From Candidatus Uhrbacteria bacterium (GTDB taxonomy: Bacteria > Patescibacteriota > Patescibacteriia > UBA9934): a stretch of DNA of 54,934 nt. The translations under genes were made by a program, and so were the position numbers. This document shows, piece after piece, positions 29,203 to 39,563 of the stretch. Where the stretch lies: positions 1-54,934 of the forward strand of contig JABHCP010000016.1 of assembly GCA_018673485.1 (NCBI GenBank), written 5' to 3'. Every line of letters starts with the position of its first letter. The stretch's first letter is position 1. The notes beneath the pieces are model-generated. The model had not been told where the DNA came from and did not search any database. It saw only the letters and a program-made list of their open reading frames with translations.

Positions 29203-30405
29203 ATGATCCACACCATGCTTCTGACCCTGTGCCTCGCTATGTCCTCTGTGGCCCTTGGGCAGGAGGATGAGATGCCCGGTCAGCTCGACATCCAAGAGCT
29301 TGAAAGCGCACAACAGCTCGACCCGAGCCACGAAATCGAACCAGAACTCATTGCCGCGCTCGAAGAACGGGATCCGAAAACGTTCGCTCTGCTGGTTGGA
29401 ACTTCCAGCTTCCGGCACCTCGATGAACTTTCGCGACCCGACGCAAAAACGCTGTGTTTTGCCAGTGCGCTGTCGCTGTACAAATCGATCCCCACCGGAG
29501 ATGTGATCGCATTGTGCGAACCAGAGGACGCAATTCGGGCTCAGATCATCGCCTCGGCTACGCAGATTCGCGATCGAGCACAAGCGGGAGACACAATCCT
29601 GTTCGTATTCATCGGCCTAGGTGTCGGTAGCGACTTTGACGAGCCGACATTTTTAACCCATGACATGACGCCACTTAGCGACCAGCTACAAGCAACGTCT
29701 ATCGGGGTAGATGAAATGGTCTCAAGCCTACGTAAGGATAATGTAAAACTGATCATGGTGCTCGATGCCTCGATCGATGCTACCCTTACATTGAGCTCAG
29801 GTGGCACCCTTGTTACTACAGGCCCTATTGCCTCGAACATTTCAGGCAAACACCTGACAATCTCTTATAGTGCCAGTCCTCGTGAATGGCAACTGGATGA
29901 GAATTTGTTCGGCCGTACGCTAGCCGACGGACTCGCTGGCGCCTCTGACCTGGATCAGGACAGCCAAATCTCGGCCGCTGAGCTCAAGAGCTTCATGGTG
30001 ATGCAGATCGATGCGCACACCAGTAAGTCACTTGGCTTGCGTGGTGAGTGGAACGATTCGACCGAGCCGTTCCTGACGCTACCCACCCCCGAACCGATCG
30101 TCGAGGTCATCGAACCACGCTCCTGGCGTCCCAGTGCACCACCCGCAATGCGCAAGATCGTCATCATTGGTGGTAGCTCCATGCTCGCGACAGGTGCGGT
30201 GACCTACGCCCTGGCCTGGCGCTCACAAAACCAATTGGAAGATCTGCACTACAACAACCAGTCTGAGTACAACTCGATGGTGTCGCAGCGCAACGCACTT
30301 CTCTGGACCAGTCGTGGTACCGGCGCCCTCGGCGCTATCGCGCTCGGTGGAGGGCTCATCCTTCACCCGCAAGGTGCAACCGTGAGCGTCACCGCTCGCT
30401 GGTAA
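29203..30405 (+). CDS. Secreted/membrane caspase-fold (C14-like) protein, apparently lacking the catalytic dyad, with EF-hand-like segment and C-terminal TM
   Basis: FALLVGTSSF, DTILFVFIGLGVG at the SGHG position, IMVLDASID at the DAC position, DLDQDSQISAAEL EF-hand-like loop, MRKIVIIGGSSMLATGAVTYA TM. Confidence 0.7.
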   Translation: MIHTMLLTLCLAMSSVALGQEDEMPGQLDIQELESAQQLDPSHEIEPELIAALEERDPKTFALLVGTSSFRHLDELSRPDAKTLCFASALSLYKSIPTGDVIALCEPEDAIRAQIIASATQIRDRAQAGDTILFVFIGLGVGSDFDEPTFLTHDMTPLSDQLQATSIGVDEMVSSLRKDNVKLIMVLDASIDATLTLSSGGTLVTTGPIASNISGKHLTISYSASPREWQLDENLFGRTLADGLAGASDLDQDSQISAAELKSFMVMQIDAHTSKSLGLRGEWNDSTEPFLTLPTPEPIVEVIEPRSWRPSAPPAMRKIVIIGGSSMLATGAVTYALAWRSQNQLEDLHYNNQSEYNSMVSQRNALLWTSRGTGALGAIALGGGLILHPQGATVSVTARW

Positions 30406-30423
30406 CACCAAACTCGAACTCAA

Positions 30424-30463
30424 ACGCCCGGACTCTCACTCGAGAGGCCGGGCGCTGTTTTTT
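30424..30463 (+). terminator. Hairpin GCCCGGactctcactcgagaggCCGGGC-gctgTTTTTTT
   Basis: GC stem and T-run. Confidence 0.85.
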
Positions 30464-30487
30464 TAAAAAAATAATGGAAGGCTATTA

Positions 30488-30525
30488 ATTTTCATGATTG
30501 GTTCGATCGAACCAATCATGAAAAT
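30488..30525. repeat. Perfect 38-bp dyad ATTTTCATGATTGGTTCGATCGAACCAATCATGAAAAT
   Basis: 19-bp arms, CGATCG centre. Confidence 0.95.
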
Positions 30526-30572
30526 AATGTTTTTAAAGAGCCGTATTACGACGGCTCCATTATTCATATCAT

Positions 30573-32921
30573 TTATTCAATTATCTCATCCTCAAGTGGC
30601 TCAACTACCTCCTCACTCACCAGTCCAGCTTGAAGCCTTTCCAATCGCGAAATAATCAATTCGTTTTCTGGATTTTCAATTAACACAAATTGAATTTGCT
30701 CGATAGCTGATTCTAAATCTTCTTTCTGTTCAAATACTGATGAAAGGAACCAGCGAGCATTACTGTATTCAGGCGAAAGGTCGAGTACATACTCCAACTG
30801 AACCTGTGCTTGATCTAACTTTCCTTGTTGTAAATATAAAACTCCTAGTTGAAAGGCCAGTCCAGCGTCATATGGACTTACACTTTGTAATGCCTCCAGT
30901 CCCGCAATGGCGTCGGATAAGTTTCCCTGTCGCTCATATGCCAATGTTAGATAATACTGAGCCGTGGCATAGTCACTCTTTAGCATCAGCGCGCTCGTGA
31001 ATGCCTCGACTGCAGACTCTAAAACCTGAGCCTTTAAAGTTTGGGCCTGCTGCGCAACTTCTTGATCATCGCTCGTAGCTATCGCGCTGAGCAAATCTGA
31101 TTGCAGAATATGTGCACGTCCTAAAGATACGTAATAAACCGGGTTAGCCGGTGAAAGCGCGATTGCATTATTGTATGCGATAATCGCAAACTCATCAGCT
31201 CCGGCAACAAATGGTGTTACTTCACGATATACATCACCCAAGTTTGATTGATTTTTAACATCATTTGGAGAAAGCTCAACTGCCCTCTGCGCATAATAAA
31301 TTGCATTTGCAATGTAGCCTTGAACTGACTCGGGATTAACCTCTGGGTCCAAGAGCAACTCACCGGTTTTAATAAGCAATAGACTAGATAAATTGCGTGC
31401 GTAAACATCGCTCCATTTATTCAACTTCGTCGCGCTTACTAAATCTTCAATAACTTCATCAATGGTCTCGCCTGAATCACTACGAGCTACAGCCTGTGCA
31501 AATGATATATCAGCAGCATATCGTGATGTCGTGATGAATCCAGTTGTAATTACAGCGATGGCACAAACTATGAACATGAAGGAAACCGCAAATGCCGCCT
31601 TGGGTGTTTTTTTGTAGGTTATTAACTTCTCCTTAGTGAGTATCGCCCCGAGCATTGCAGCGCTAAAAATCCAAAACAATCCCAGAATAGTTATATTTGA
31701 TGAATAGAAAATCTGTGAAGTAGCCAGAACAATCCATGCCAGTGAGATTATAAAAACTGGCAACCACTTTTCATCATCCTTTGTTTTTAAAAGCCAGCTC
31801 ATCACCTTAAGTTTTATCCAAGAAATAACTATAAGGTACGTGATAAAACCAAACAGTCCCATTGTCGCTAATATTGTAAGGATATGACTTCCAGATCTAT
31901 TAAACGACAGGTTCCAAAAATCAGACTGGTTAACGCTCTCCAGCTTGTGCTGATTGTAATCGATTTCAAAAGTGCCAAGACCTGAACCGAAAATCCATGA
32001 TGTGCCAACAAGTGTTTCCTCGGCTATTTGGTAGCTAGACGAGTAAGTGGGTGCAATCTCAACTGGAAATACTTCACCCCCTGGCGTTGGTACAAAGGCA
32101 AAAAGCAATGATAGAACTAAAATCGTTACTGGTAACAATATCTTAGATAAAGTCACATGCTTCATGTCATGCAAGAGCATGACACTCATAATAATGGCTA
32201 TGCCGAGAATACTTAACGCCCACAAAAACCAATAATCAAGTCCGTAGAGAATTATAAAAGAAAAAACAATTACTGGAGCAGTGCAAAATGTTGCAAAGCT
32301 CGACATTGCCCAACGCTGCGTTTTTTTAAAATCCTTTTTCAAAAAATTCACACCCAACGCCATCACCAATGCCATCACTGCCAATACCCCAAGAGAATTC
32401 GGAGCTCCGATGAAATTCTCAGTAAACACATATATATCAAATGCAGATAGTGCACCAAACAATAGTATGAAGGCACTCACGATTAAAGTTAAATCTATAA
32501 CCTTAAATAAACTGCGTGTATCGTTTAAAGTATTTATTCCAACAATGAAAATAATAGCCATGGACAACCAAGACAATAAACTCATGTACTCTTGACCTGC
32601 ACCACCAAATAAACTTGTAAATGGAGCCAGGGAAAAGCATGTTGAAAGTATAGCTCCGAAAATCAACAGCACTACTCCAACATATAGCCCCGTTTTTTTA
32701 TAAGACAGGGACTTCTGCACTATGAAAGATGCCAGCCAAGATAGGAGTGCAAATATCGCGCAAAAGATCAGTACTGTTTGTTTGTTAATCTCCAGTGCAT
32801 CTGACGTCCATGGCAGATATGCCAAGGGAACAAGCACCAAAGCTGCATACAAAAAAAATCTTGCAGATTTTGTAAAAAATAAAACAAGACGATGCTCAGA
32901 GCGATGTAAAACATCCAACAT
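30573..32921 (-). CDS. O-antigen ligase-like polytopic membrane protein with C-terminal TPR repeats
   Basis: Many TMs; GTSWIFGSGLGTFEIDYNQHK; multiple TPR-like A-x-Y/G-x(3)-L-x(3)-A-hydrophobic units. Confidence 0.85.
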   Translation of the reverse strand: MLDVLHRSEHRLVLFFTKSARFFLYAALVLVPLAYLPWTSDALEINKQTVLIFCAIFALLSWLASFIVQKSLSYKKTGLYVGVVLLIFGAILSTCFSLAPFTSLFGGAGQEYMSLLSWLSMAIIFIVGINTLNDTRSLFKVIDLTLIVSAFILLFGALSAFDIYVFTENFIGAPNSLGVLAVMALVMALGVNFLKKDFKKTQRWAMSSFATFCTAPVIVFSFIILYGLDYWFLWALSILGIAIIMSVMLLHDMKHVTLSKILLPVTILVLSLLFAFVPTPGGEVFPVEIAPTYSSSYQIAEETLVGTSWIFGSGLGTFEIDYNQHKLESVNQSDFWNLSFNRSGSHILTILATMGLFGFITYLIVISWIKLKVMSWLLKTKDDEKWLPVFIISLAWIVLATSQIFYSSNITILGLFWIFSAAMLGAILTKEKLITYKKTPKAAFAVSFMFIVCAIAVITTGFITTSRYAADISFAQAVARSDSGETIDEVIEDLVSATKLNKWSDVYARNLSSLLLIKTGELLLDPEVNPESVQGYIANAIYYAQRAVELSPNDVKNQSNLGDVYREVTPFVAGADEFAIIAYNNAIALSPANPVYYVSLGRAHILQSDLLSAIATSDDQEVAQQAQTLKAQVLESAVEAFTSALMLKSDYATAQYYLTLAYERQGNLSDAIAGLEALQSVSPYDAGLAFQLGVLYLQQGKLDQAQVQLEYVLDLSPEYSNARWFLSSVFEQKEDLESAIEQIQFVLIENPENELIISRLERLQAGLVSEEVVEPLEDEIIE

Positions 32922-32931
32922 ATAATTTTTA

Positions 32932-35900
32932 TTACTCAGCCGAAACCTCCTCTACAACTGCAGGGGGTTGGCTGTCTGATTCACTAACTTCTTCAGGAGC
33001 TGTCTCCGGCTCCGGTAACTGCTCGATAACTGTCTCAACGGCCTCTTCAGCTACTGGCTCCTCGATTACTTCTTCGATAATTGGATCTGCTGGCTCGGGC
33101 TGAGTTTCTTCTTCCGCGATCTCCTCGTCAGTATCAGTTTCATCATCCTGAGAATCAACAGCATCTTCGAATACGTCCTCAGCAACCTCTTCAGCTTCAT
33201 CAATTTCGTCAATAACCTCCTCAACCTCCTCTTCGACAACCTCCTCAACCTCTTCAGCTTCTTCCTCGATAATATCATCCTCGCTTGGATCCGCGATGTT
33301 ATCTTCTACTATTTCCTCTTCAGGTTCAAAGTCTTTATGGTAAGCGATCACAAGCCAATCGACGTTTACATGAGATACGCCCTCGGTATCACGAATGATG
33401 AATCCATCATTCTCTCTGTTTAATGCATAAAGCGAGCCTGTTGCATTGTGTGCGGTTAGGAACACTCGGTAAGGTGCGGTCAGTGACACGACGTCAGCAA
33501 AGCTCTCATCGAAATCATCAAAGAATACGTGCGCTCGGCCTTGATCAAGCTCGATAGTTCCTGAAAGCTGTATTGTAGTTTCACGCGCAGTTACAGCATA
33601 TGTTTCGATTGTCTCTCCACCATATGACTCAACCTCCTGCACGAATCGCTCGCCAGTTCTGAATGTTCCATCATCGTCAATTGACCATGCATCTCCTATT
33701 CCGGAGAGTGAACTTACGGAAATCAAACTTCCGCCGTTAAGATTCACAACACCTGAAAGATCCAAAGATGATGTAGGAATTAATGAGGTTACAGAATTGT
33801 CAGATATGTCTACGTCCTGACCGTCATAATACGAAGGTCGCACAAATACCGTTATTGATCCGGTGTCGCCCGCAAAATCATCCATTGCATAACCCACAAC
33901 TGGACCGGCGCTCGTTGCCTTCATCGCGTATCCAGGCATTGATGAAGTGGTAAGAGGATCACCAACTTGGATCGCTCCATTTTCACCACTTACATAAGTT
34001 GGAACACGTCCAGCAAGTGCTATTGGAACGTGACCATCGATATTTTCACCAGCTAAAAATCCAGGTTGAGTTGAAACTATACCTGCAATCTTGTCGTCGT
34101 ACGCTACTCCAGTTGAGCGCATGACAGACTCTTTATTATTTGAAAATACTACAACCTCTCCTGGCGCGACCGATTCAATTGATGGGAACATCTCGGCAAA
34201 GTCATATGACCCCGATCCCCAACCTGATGCATTAGTCCGCATAAAGTCACCACCAAGCCCAGTTGATCCATCGTAGTAAATATATTTATCAGTTTGAAGT
34301 ACACCTTGGTCTGACGGATAAAGCCTGCCAGACAGCGCCAAGTCTCCATCTTGATTCACAAAGGCTAATTCGTTTGAATCTTCATCCTCAATTGATAGCT
34401 TATACTCACTAGCGTCAGTGACGTGAGTCACAAACCCCAAAGAAACATCTTGCGCGCTCGTTCCATCCCAACCAGATCCACGCAACATAAGTCCGTATGA
34501 ATCCATTCCTTGAGTTGATACGCTCGCATTTCCAGTAGCACCTAACGCTAAGTCATCCGACACAAGTGTCATCGATCCTGAATCAGTCAAAACTCCAACC
34601 GCCTGCCAGGTTGGTTTAATGTAAACTTGAATTGCTCCAGTGCCTCCAGAGTGAGACTCCAAAGCTTGTCCTAAAACGTAACCAACGCCTGTTGCCTTTT
34701 TCGCCACCCCTGTGGTTGCGGAAAGTGTCACGTAATCCCCTGGCAATATCGCTCCACCCTCCATATTCACCGTAACTGGAACTTGACCGAGCAAAGCAAC
34801 TGGGACATGCGTGCCAGCATCTTGCCAACCATCGAACCAGTTACCAAGCGTATTAGGTGATACTGAATATGCACCAATGATTTTGTCAGAGTCTGACGCT
34901 AACGCAACATTGCCCAAGGAATCTAAACCAATCACATCTCCTTGAGTAAAACTAGATAGTGCTCCAGGGAAAAGCTCAGCGTAATCCGATCCTGGAGACG
35001 CATAGCTCACACCTCCACCATTACCTTCTATGGCACCTATCTGAAGCCCATCTCCATCCATAAGAGCAAGAAAATTACACGCCGTAGTCGGGTTGGTGTT
35101 CAAACATGCTTGGATTTTAATCCCCATGTTCGTATCTGCATTTCCACCGTTTGTAAAAGTCGCTATATAATCAGTAGTCCCGTTCGCGCTTACAACAAGT
35201 GGAATCTGATCTCCAAGTTGATTTATATTAATAGAAGCGCCGGTTCCTCCATTTTGTATATTTAGCACTGTACCGCCTGAACCCACATCATCCACCGCAA
35301 GGTGTGCCAAGCTTCCTGTCATGTCTGTACCACTGTCATCGCGCACAATATAAAGAGCGCTTCCCGATGTTAATGTCGAATTTTCAATATCAATCACCTT
35401 CCCACTTGTACTACCCGCACCATCTACTTCAAGTTGATCGTATACATACAAGTCTCCTGCACCAATCGCATTACCAGCAGTCGATGGAGTGATAGAGCTA
35501 TCTACATGAACGGCAGAGCCATAAAAATATCCCGCATAATTATTCGTTCCACCCGACGCATTACCACGAACTCCGTAACGAGTGACTCCTGCGGATGCAG
35601 AGAAATCTCCTCCATAAGACCTTGTCATTATTGTGCCAGTCGATGAAACAGTTCCCCAAACACCATATGCATCAGTAACAGTTCCGGCGCCACCAGATGT
35701 ACCACCATAAATACCGGCTGCGACGGGAATCGTAGCGCCTGCACCTGAACTAGTAGCCTGACCCCAAATTCCTAACAAAGAACCAGCAACTGCACTCGCA
35801 GCTGTTGAACTATTTGTCGCGCTTCCATTCACACCAACTAAATTTTGAACCGTCCCGGTGCTACTATTTGTCGCACCACCGATTAGGGCATGCGGCACAT

Positions 35901-37017
35901 AAGTTTCTCCCGCGCCTTCAACAGCCGTGTTTGTTATCGCAAACGATCCTTGGTTGATATAGTATTCTCCTGCACCACCAATAGCAGCGGCACTAACTGT
36001 GGAGGTTGCGCTTAATAGAGAGCTTGTCCCAGGTGCTGCCGAATAAACCGCTGTCGGGCTATGAATGATATCCGCGCCTGAGAATGTCCAATTGTCAGAG
36101 CTAAAGGCCAAACTAGCTGTGCCGCTAGAAGAGTCTTGGAATGTCAGTGTAGGATCTGCGGACGTATCTCCAAAATATATAACGTCAGTGCTGGTTGATA
36201 CTCCAAACGTTGATGCCGCGGCAGTAGCTCCTCCGACTGCAATGTCATCGGTTGAAGTAGTAAGGGCTACAACAGCTCCTCCGTCCGTCCAACCCGCGTC
36301 ACCTAAAAACGCCACTGTACCCGACTCGTCTTTGAAGGTAATAGTTCTGTTGGCTGTTGGATCAGCAAACGCAAATGATGTCTCCAGATTGTCTCCAGCG
36401 GATAGACCATCGAATGTCAACGGCGTTGCGCCAGTAAATAGCGCATTGATAAAATTATTTGTACCGGTAACTGTGTTGTCTGCAGTTAATTGAAAGAAAC
36501 TGGCAGAAGTAACACCGTCCAATGTATCGGCATTTGATGCATACGGCACAGCCGTGAACTGCTTAAGTGGAGTAAGTGCTTCACCTTCGATTGTTACCTG
36601 CAGATATACTCCTCCATTGTCACCAAATATATCAGCCGTGATCGCTGCATATGAATCAGTCGTATCTCCCAAGTCTTCAGAATACAATCCATCAGTAAGC
36701 GTTACGGTTTGCACTGTACTAGTTGCACAGGTTGAAGATGAGTTTGACCAAATACATGTATCGGTAGCTGCATCGTCACCATCAAAGAACTTAAAGACCA
36801 TATCAACTGAGGTATCTGAAATTGGCACCCCATTTGAATTCAAAATGCGCCCTTGATAAGAAATGATTCGTGGAGGTGCGGTGGCAGCTAAAGCTAACTG
36901 AGAAAAAACTCCGAAAACCATAAACAAAGCCAGCAAAAGCACTGTGGCCTTTTTTGTTTTTCTCCATCGTTTACTTCGCATCTTCATACGTCCGACCTTG
37001 TATGCAGTGATGTACAC
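32932..37017 (-). CDS. Very large secreted surface protein with highly acidic low-complexity C-terminus
   Basis: Signal peptide KKATVLLLALFMVFGVFSQLALA; repeated LGQVPVTVN/LAGRVPTYVS domains; Glu/Val-rich tail. Confidence 0.85.
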   Translation of the reverse strand: MYITAYKVGRMKMRSKRWRKTKKATVLLLALFMVFGVFSQLALAATAPPRIISYQGRILNSNGVPISDTSVDMVFKFFDGDDAATDTCIWSNSSSTCATSTVQTVTLTDGLYSEDLGDTTDSYAAITADIFGDNGGVYLQVTIEGEALTPLKQFTAVPYASNADTLDGVTSASFFQLTADNTVTGTNNFINALFTGATPLTFDGLSAGDNLETSFAFADPTANRTITFKDESGTVAFLGDAGWTDGGAVVALTTSTDDIAVGGATAAASTFGVSTSTDVIYFGDTSADPTLTFQDSSSGTASLAFSSDNWTFSGADIIHSPTAVYSAAPGTSSLLSATSTVSAAAIGGAGEYYINQGSFAITNTAVEGAGETYVPHALIGGATNSSTGTVQNLVGVNGSATNSSTAASAVAGSLLGIWGQATSSGAGATIPVAAGIYGGTSGGAGTVTDAYGVWGTVSSTGTIMTRSYGGDFSASAGVTRYGVRGNASGGTNNYAGYFYGSAVHVDSSITPSTAGNAIGAGDLYVYDQLEVDGAGSTSGKVIDIENSTLTSGSALYIVRDDSGTDMTGSLAHLAVDDVGSGGTVLNIQNGGTGASININQLGDQIPLVVSANGTTDYIATFTNGGNADTNMGIKIQACLNTNPTTACNFLALMDGDGLQIGAIEGNGGGVSYASPGSDYAELFPGALSSFTQGDVIGLDSLGNVALASDSDKIIGAYSVSPNTLGNWFDGWQDAGTHVPVALLGQVPVTVNMEGGAILPGDYVTLSATTGVAKKATGVGYVLGQALESHSGGTGAIQVYIKPTWQAVGVLTDSGSMTLVSDDLALGATGNASVSTQGMDSYGLMLRGSGWDGTSAQDVSLGFVTHVTDASEYKLSIEDEDSNELAFVNQDGDLALSGRLYPSDQGVLQTDKYIYYDGSTGLGGDFMRTNASGWGSGSYDFAEMFPSIESVAPGEVVVFSNNKESVMRSTGVAYDDKIAGIVSTQPGFLAGENIDGHVPIALAGRVPTYVSGENGAIQVGDPLTTSSMPGYAMKATSAGPVVGYAMDDFAGDTGSITVFVRPSYYDGQDVDISDNSVTSLIPTSSLDLSGVVNLNGGSLISVSSLSGIGDAWSIDDDGTFRTGERFVQEVESYGGETIETYAVTARETTIQLSGTIELDQGRAHVFFDDFDESFADVVSLTAPYRVFLTAHNATGSLYALNRENDGFIIRDTEGVSHVNVDWLVIAYHKDFEPEEEIVEDNIADPSEDDIIEEEAEEVEEVVEEEVEEVIDEIDEAEEVAEDVFEDAVDSQDDETDTDEEIAEEETQPEPADPIIEEVIEEPVAEEAVETVIEQLPEPETAPEEVSESDSQPPAVVEEVSAE

Positions 37018-37052
37018 AAGTGCTGACTTACGACGACGACATTATACCGCGT

Positions 37053-39563
37053 TTAGGATTGTTTTTTTAGTAATGTATCAACAGAAATTAATTCCGGTTC
37101 TTTTTTGCCTGACAAATCAATTTGTCCAACCTCCTGTTTTTCATATCCAGGCTTTTCAAAAGTCATGTAATACTGATTCGGGCCGGCCATAAACGCGTAC
37201 CGACCGGAGCCGTCCGTAATAGTAGACTCGATCAACTTATGAAACTTTGGCTCAAACAAACGCACAACGGCATTAGGTAGAGCTTTCTTTATACCCGCGT
37301 CACTTACTATTCCCCAACCTTTCTTTTTACGCCATTTAGTTAATAGCTTTGTGACTCCGTAAACCATCACGTGCACCGCAACCAATCCAATACTTACAAT
37401 TGACGGCTGTATAACTAGAATCACAAGCGCCATAATCAAACCAGCTATAGCTAACACATTCTGAAAAGTTCGCAAAAACCGTTTAAAGATGAGCTTTTTA
37501 GGCGCGTGGTACTTATCATCCTGCGATGGGTCGATCGGGATATTTGCCGCAATCACAACATCACCCTCTGTGACCTCTATTATTCCTTGCGTATATATAT
37601 CTTCGAACATTTCGTCTGCATCCGCCCCTTGCACGTACTCACTTGGAAAAACAAATCCTGCTTTCTTTACTTCTACTCTATATTTACCTGGCTTCACTCT
37701 TAGTATGTAGTTACCTGAGCCATCTGACACAGTCGTCTTTACCAACTTACCGCTTTCGGAATACAAACGAATGGTAGCTAAATCAATCGGCAGCTTTGTG
37801 ATGGCATTATAAATCGTTCCAATCCTTTTACGCTTTCGTCTTGCAAAAAATAGAATCGGAGAACTAAATAAATATCGCAAGAACGGAATCAAATTGAATG
37901 ATGAAGATAATACTCCGGCACTTCCGACCACCGTCGCAATAGCAACGGGCTTCGTCACACTCGCCGCCGCCTGAACAGCTGGAAGCTCTCTAACTTCATT
38001 TATCGTTTCAGCAAACACCACCACGGTATCAACCGCTGCCGTGACGGTGGTTACCACCACACCTTCAGGCTCCTCATCTACGACCCCAACAATTTCAATT
38101 GTTCTAACAACCTCAATTACCGGAGCTAAAACATTATTAGTTACACGGACAGTCACCTCAGCATCCTCATACCCATTCTTTCCGGCTGTTACCGTATACG
38201 TTCCATTAGGCACGTAAAAAGCAATTGCCCCGCTGCCACCTGAGAACGTTGGATTTGATTGCCCGTATGATCCGGCGTCCCATTGCACTCTTTCATCGCC
38301 ACTACCTTCATATATGATGACTACCACGTCTTCGACCCCCCGGCTCTCACCTTCAAGATCTTCATAAACCCAACCGTATTGGGCAACGCCCCACGACTGT
38401 ACATCAGTTACAACTTCGCCATCTGTATAATCAACAATTACTGTGACTACTTGATCATCTTTAGTCACTGGGATGATGCCTTGGTAAATACCATCGAGCA
38501 CTTCAGCGAATCCATACGTTGTATCGTCGACCACAACAATGACTTGATCAATTTCTTCAGGATCACCAACCGTCACCTCGACTTGGGCGTAAGTTCCAGG
38601 AATGAGGTCGTCTTGATCAATAAATATTTGCCCATTACCAACAGTAATTTGAGTATCGACCTCACGCTCAACAACCTCGTCAGGAACACCGCCTGAAGAG
38701 TCGGGATCATCAGGTGCCCCACTCGTATCTGAGTCAGTGCCATCGGTTGGCTCGCCATCATCAACAGGATCACTGTCGTCAACGGGATCTCCGTCGTCAA
38801 CTGGATCTTCGTCATCGATTGGGTCTTCATCGTCTACCGGGTCTTCGTCATCGATTGGGTCTTCATCGTCCACCGGGTCTTCGTCATCAACTGGATCTTC
38901 GTCATCGATTGGGTCTTCATCGTCTACCGGGTCTTCGTCGCCACCGCCGTCATCACCACCATCGCCAGGCCCAGGCCCAGGTCCACCACCACCAGATTCA
39001 GGAATGGTTGTGCTAACATTCCCATCATCATCTGCCACTATCGGGATTAGCACTGAACCAGAAAGTTCATTTGTATTTGTTTGCACCCACACAAAATATG
39101 TAGCAGCGCTTGATGGATTAGTAATCCTATTTGCACCTGATCCGCTAGAAGATGCATTGGATCCAATTTCAATAACAACCTCACTGCCGAGAACTACTGT
39201 ACCGCCATCTCCGGCACAAATTTCAAAAAGCAAACTTTGTGATGAGACGGAAAAGCCAACTTCTTCTGTGTTAGCGCAATCTGAAGCAGTTGTTAAATCA
39301 ATCGCGCCACTTGAAATGTCAATGTCATCTTCTGCAATTGAGGTGAGGTCGAATCCTGATGGGAATGTGATGGTGACAATGTCACTTTCTGGAATCGCTA
39401 CCGGCGTTGTAAAAACAAAACGGTGGTTTGAACCAGAGCTCGTTTTAAGAGATGTTGTTTGATCATACAAATCTGTAGGCGTTGAAAAAGCAAAAGCAAA
39501 ATTCGCAGGCATTATAAATGCCATGATCGCTAGCATTGAAAATATTCTAACTACGCTTCGCAT
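37053..39563 (-). CDS. Surface protein with DDEDPVDDEDPI hexapeptide-type repeat linker and carboxypeptidase-regulatory-like domains
   Basis: IGTIYNAITKLPIDLATIRLYSESGKLVKTTVSDGSGNYILRVKPGKYRVEV twice-repeated fold; start placed at MRSVVRIFS. Confidence 0.8.
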   Translation of the reverse strand: MRSVVRIFSMLAIMAFIMPANFAFAFSTPTDLYDQTTSLKTSSGSNHRFVFTTPVAIPESDIVTITFPSGFDLTSIAEDDIDISSGAIDLTTASDCANTEEVGFSVSSQSLLFEICAGDGGTVVLGSEVVIEIGSNASSSGSGANRITNPSSAATYFVWVQTNTNELSGSVLIPIVADDDGNVSTTIPESGGGGPGPGPGDGGDDGGGDEDPVDDEDPIDDEDPVDDEDPVDDEDPIDDEDPVDDEDPIDDEDPVDDGDPVDDSDPVDDGEPTDGTDSDTSGAPDDPDSSGGVPDEVVEREVDTQITVGNGQIFIDQDDLIPGTYAQVEVTVGDPEEIDQVIVVVDDTTYGFAEVLDGIYQGIIPVTKDDQVVTVIVDYTDGEVVTDVQSWGVAQYGWVYEDLEGESRGVEDVVVIIYEGSGDERVQWDAGSYGQSNPTFSGGSGAIAFYVPNGTYTVTAGKNGYEDAEVTVRVTNNVLAPVIEVVRTIEIVGVVDEEPEGVVVTTVTAAVDTVVVFAETINEVRELPAVQAAASVTKPVAIATVVGSAGVLSSSFNLIPFLRYLFSSPILFFARRKRKRIGTIYNAITKLPIDLATIRLYSESGKLVKTTVSDGSGNYILRVKPGKYRVEVKKAGFVFPSEYVQGADADEMFEDIYTQGIIEVTEGDVVIAANIPIDPSQDDKYHAPKKLIFKRFLRTFQNVLAIAGLIMALVILVIQPSIVSIGLVAVHVMVYGVTKLLTKWRKKKGWGIVSDAGIKKALPNAVVRLFEPKFHKLIESTITDGSGRYAFMAGPNQYYMTFEKPGYEKQEVGQIDLSGKKEPELISVDTLLKKQS
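38745..38945 (-). repeat. Tandem 18-nt-type coding repeat (DPVDDE/DPIDDE)n
   Basis: Repeating gg(g/a)tcttcgtcatcgat(t/c). Confidence 0.9.

Noticed and set aside
38745-38945. Possible CRISPR array or satellite
   Set aside because: The repeat is an in-frame hexapeptide coding repeat inside a secreted protein; there are no unique spacers.
38714-39462. Plus-strand ORFs 38714-39016 and 38737-39462 (RQLDLRHR.., SSTGSSSS.. repeats)
   Set aside because: Shadow ORFs antisense to the DPVDDE repeat gene; no separate start signals.
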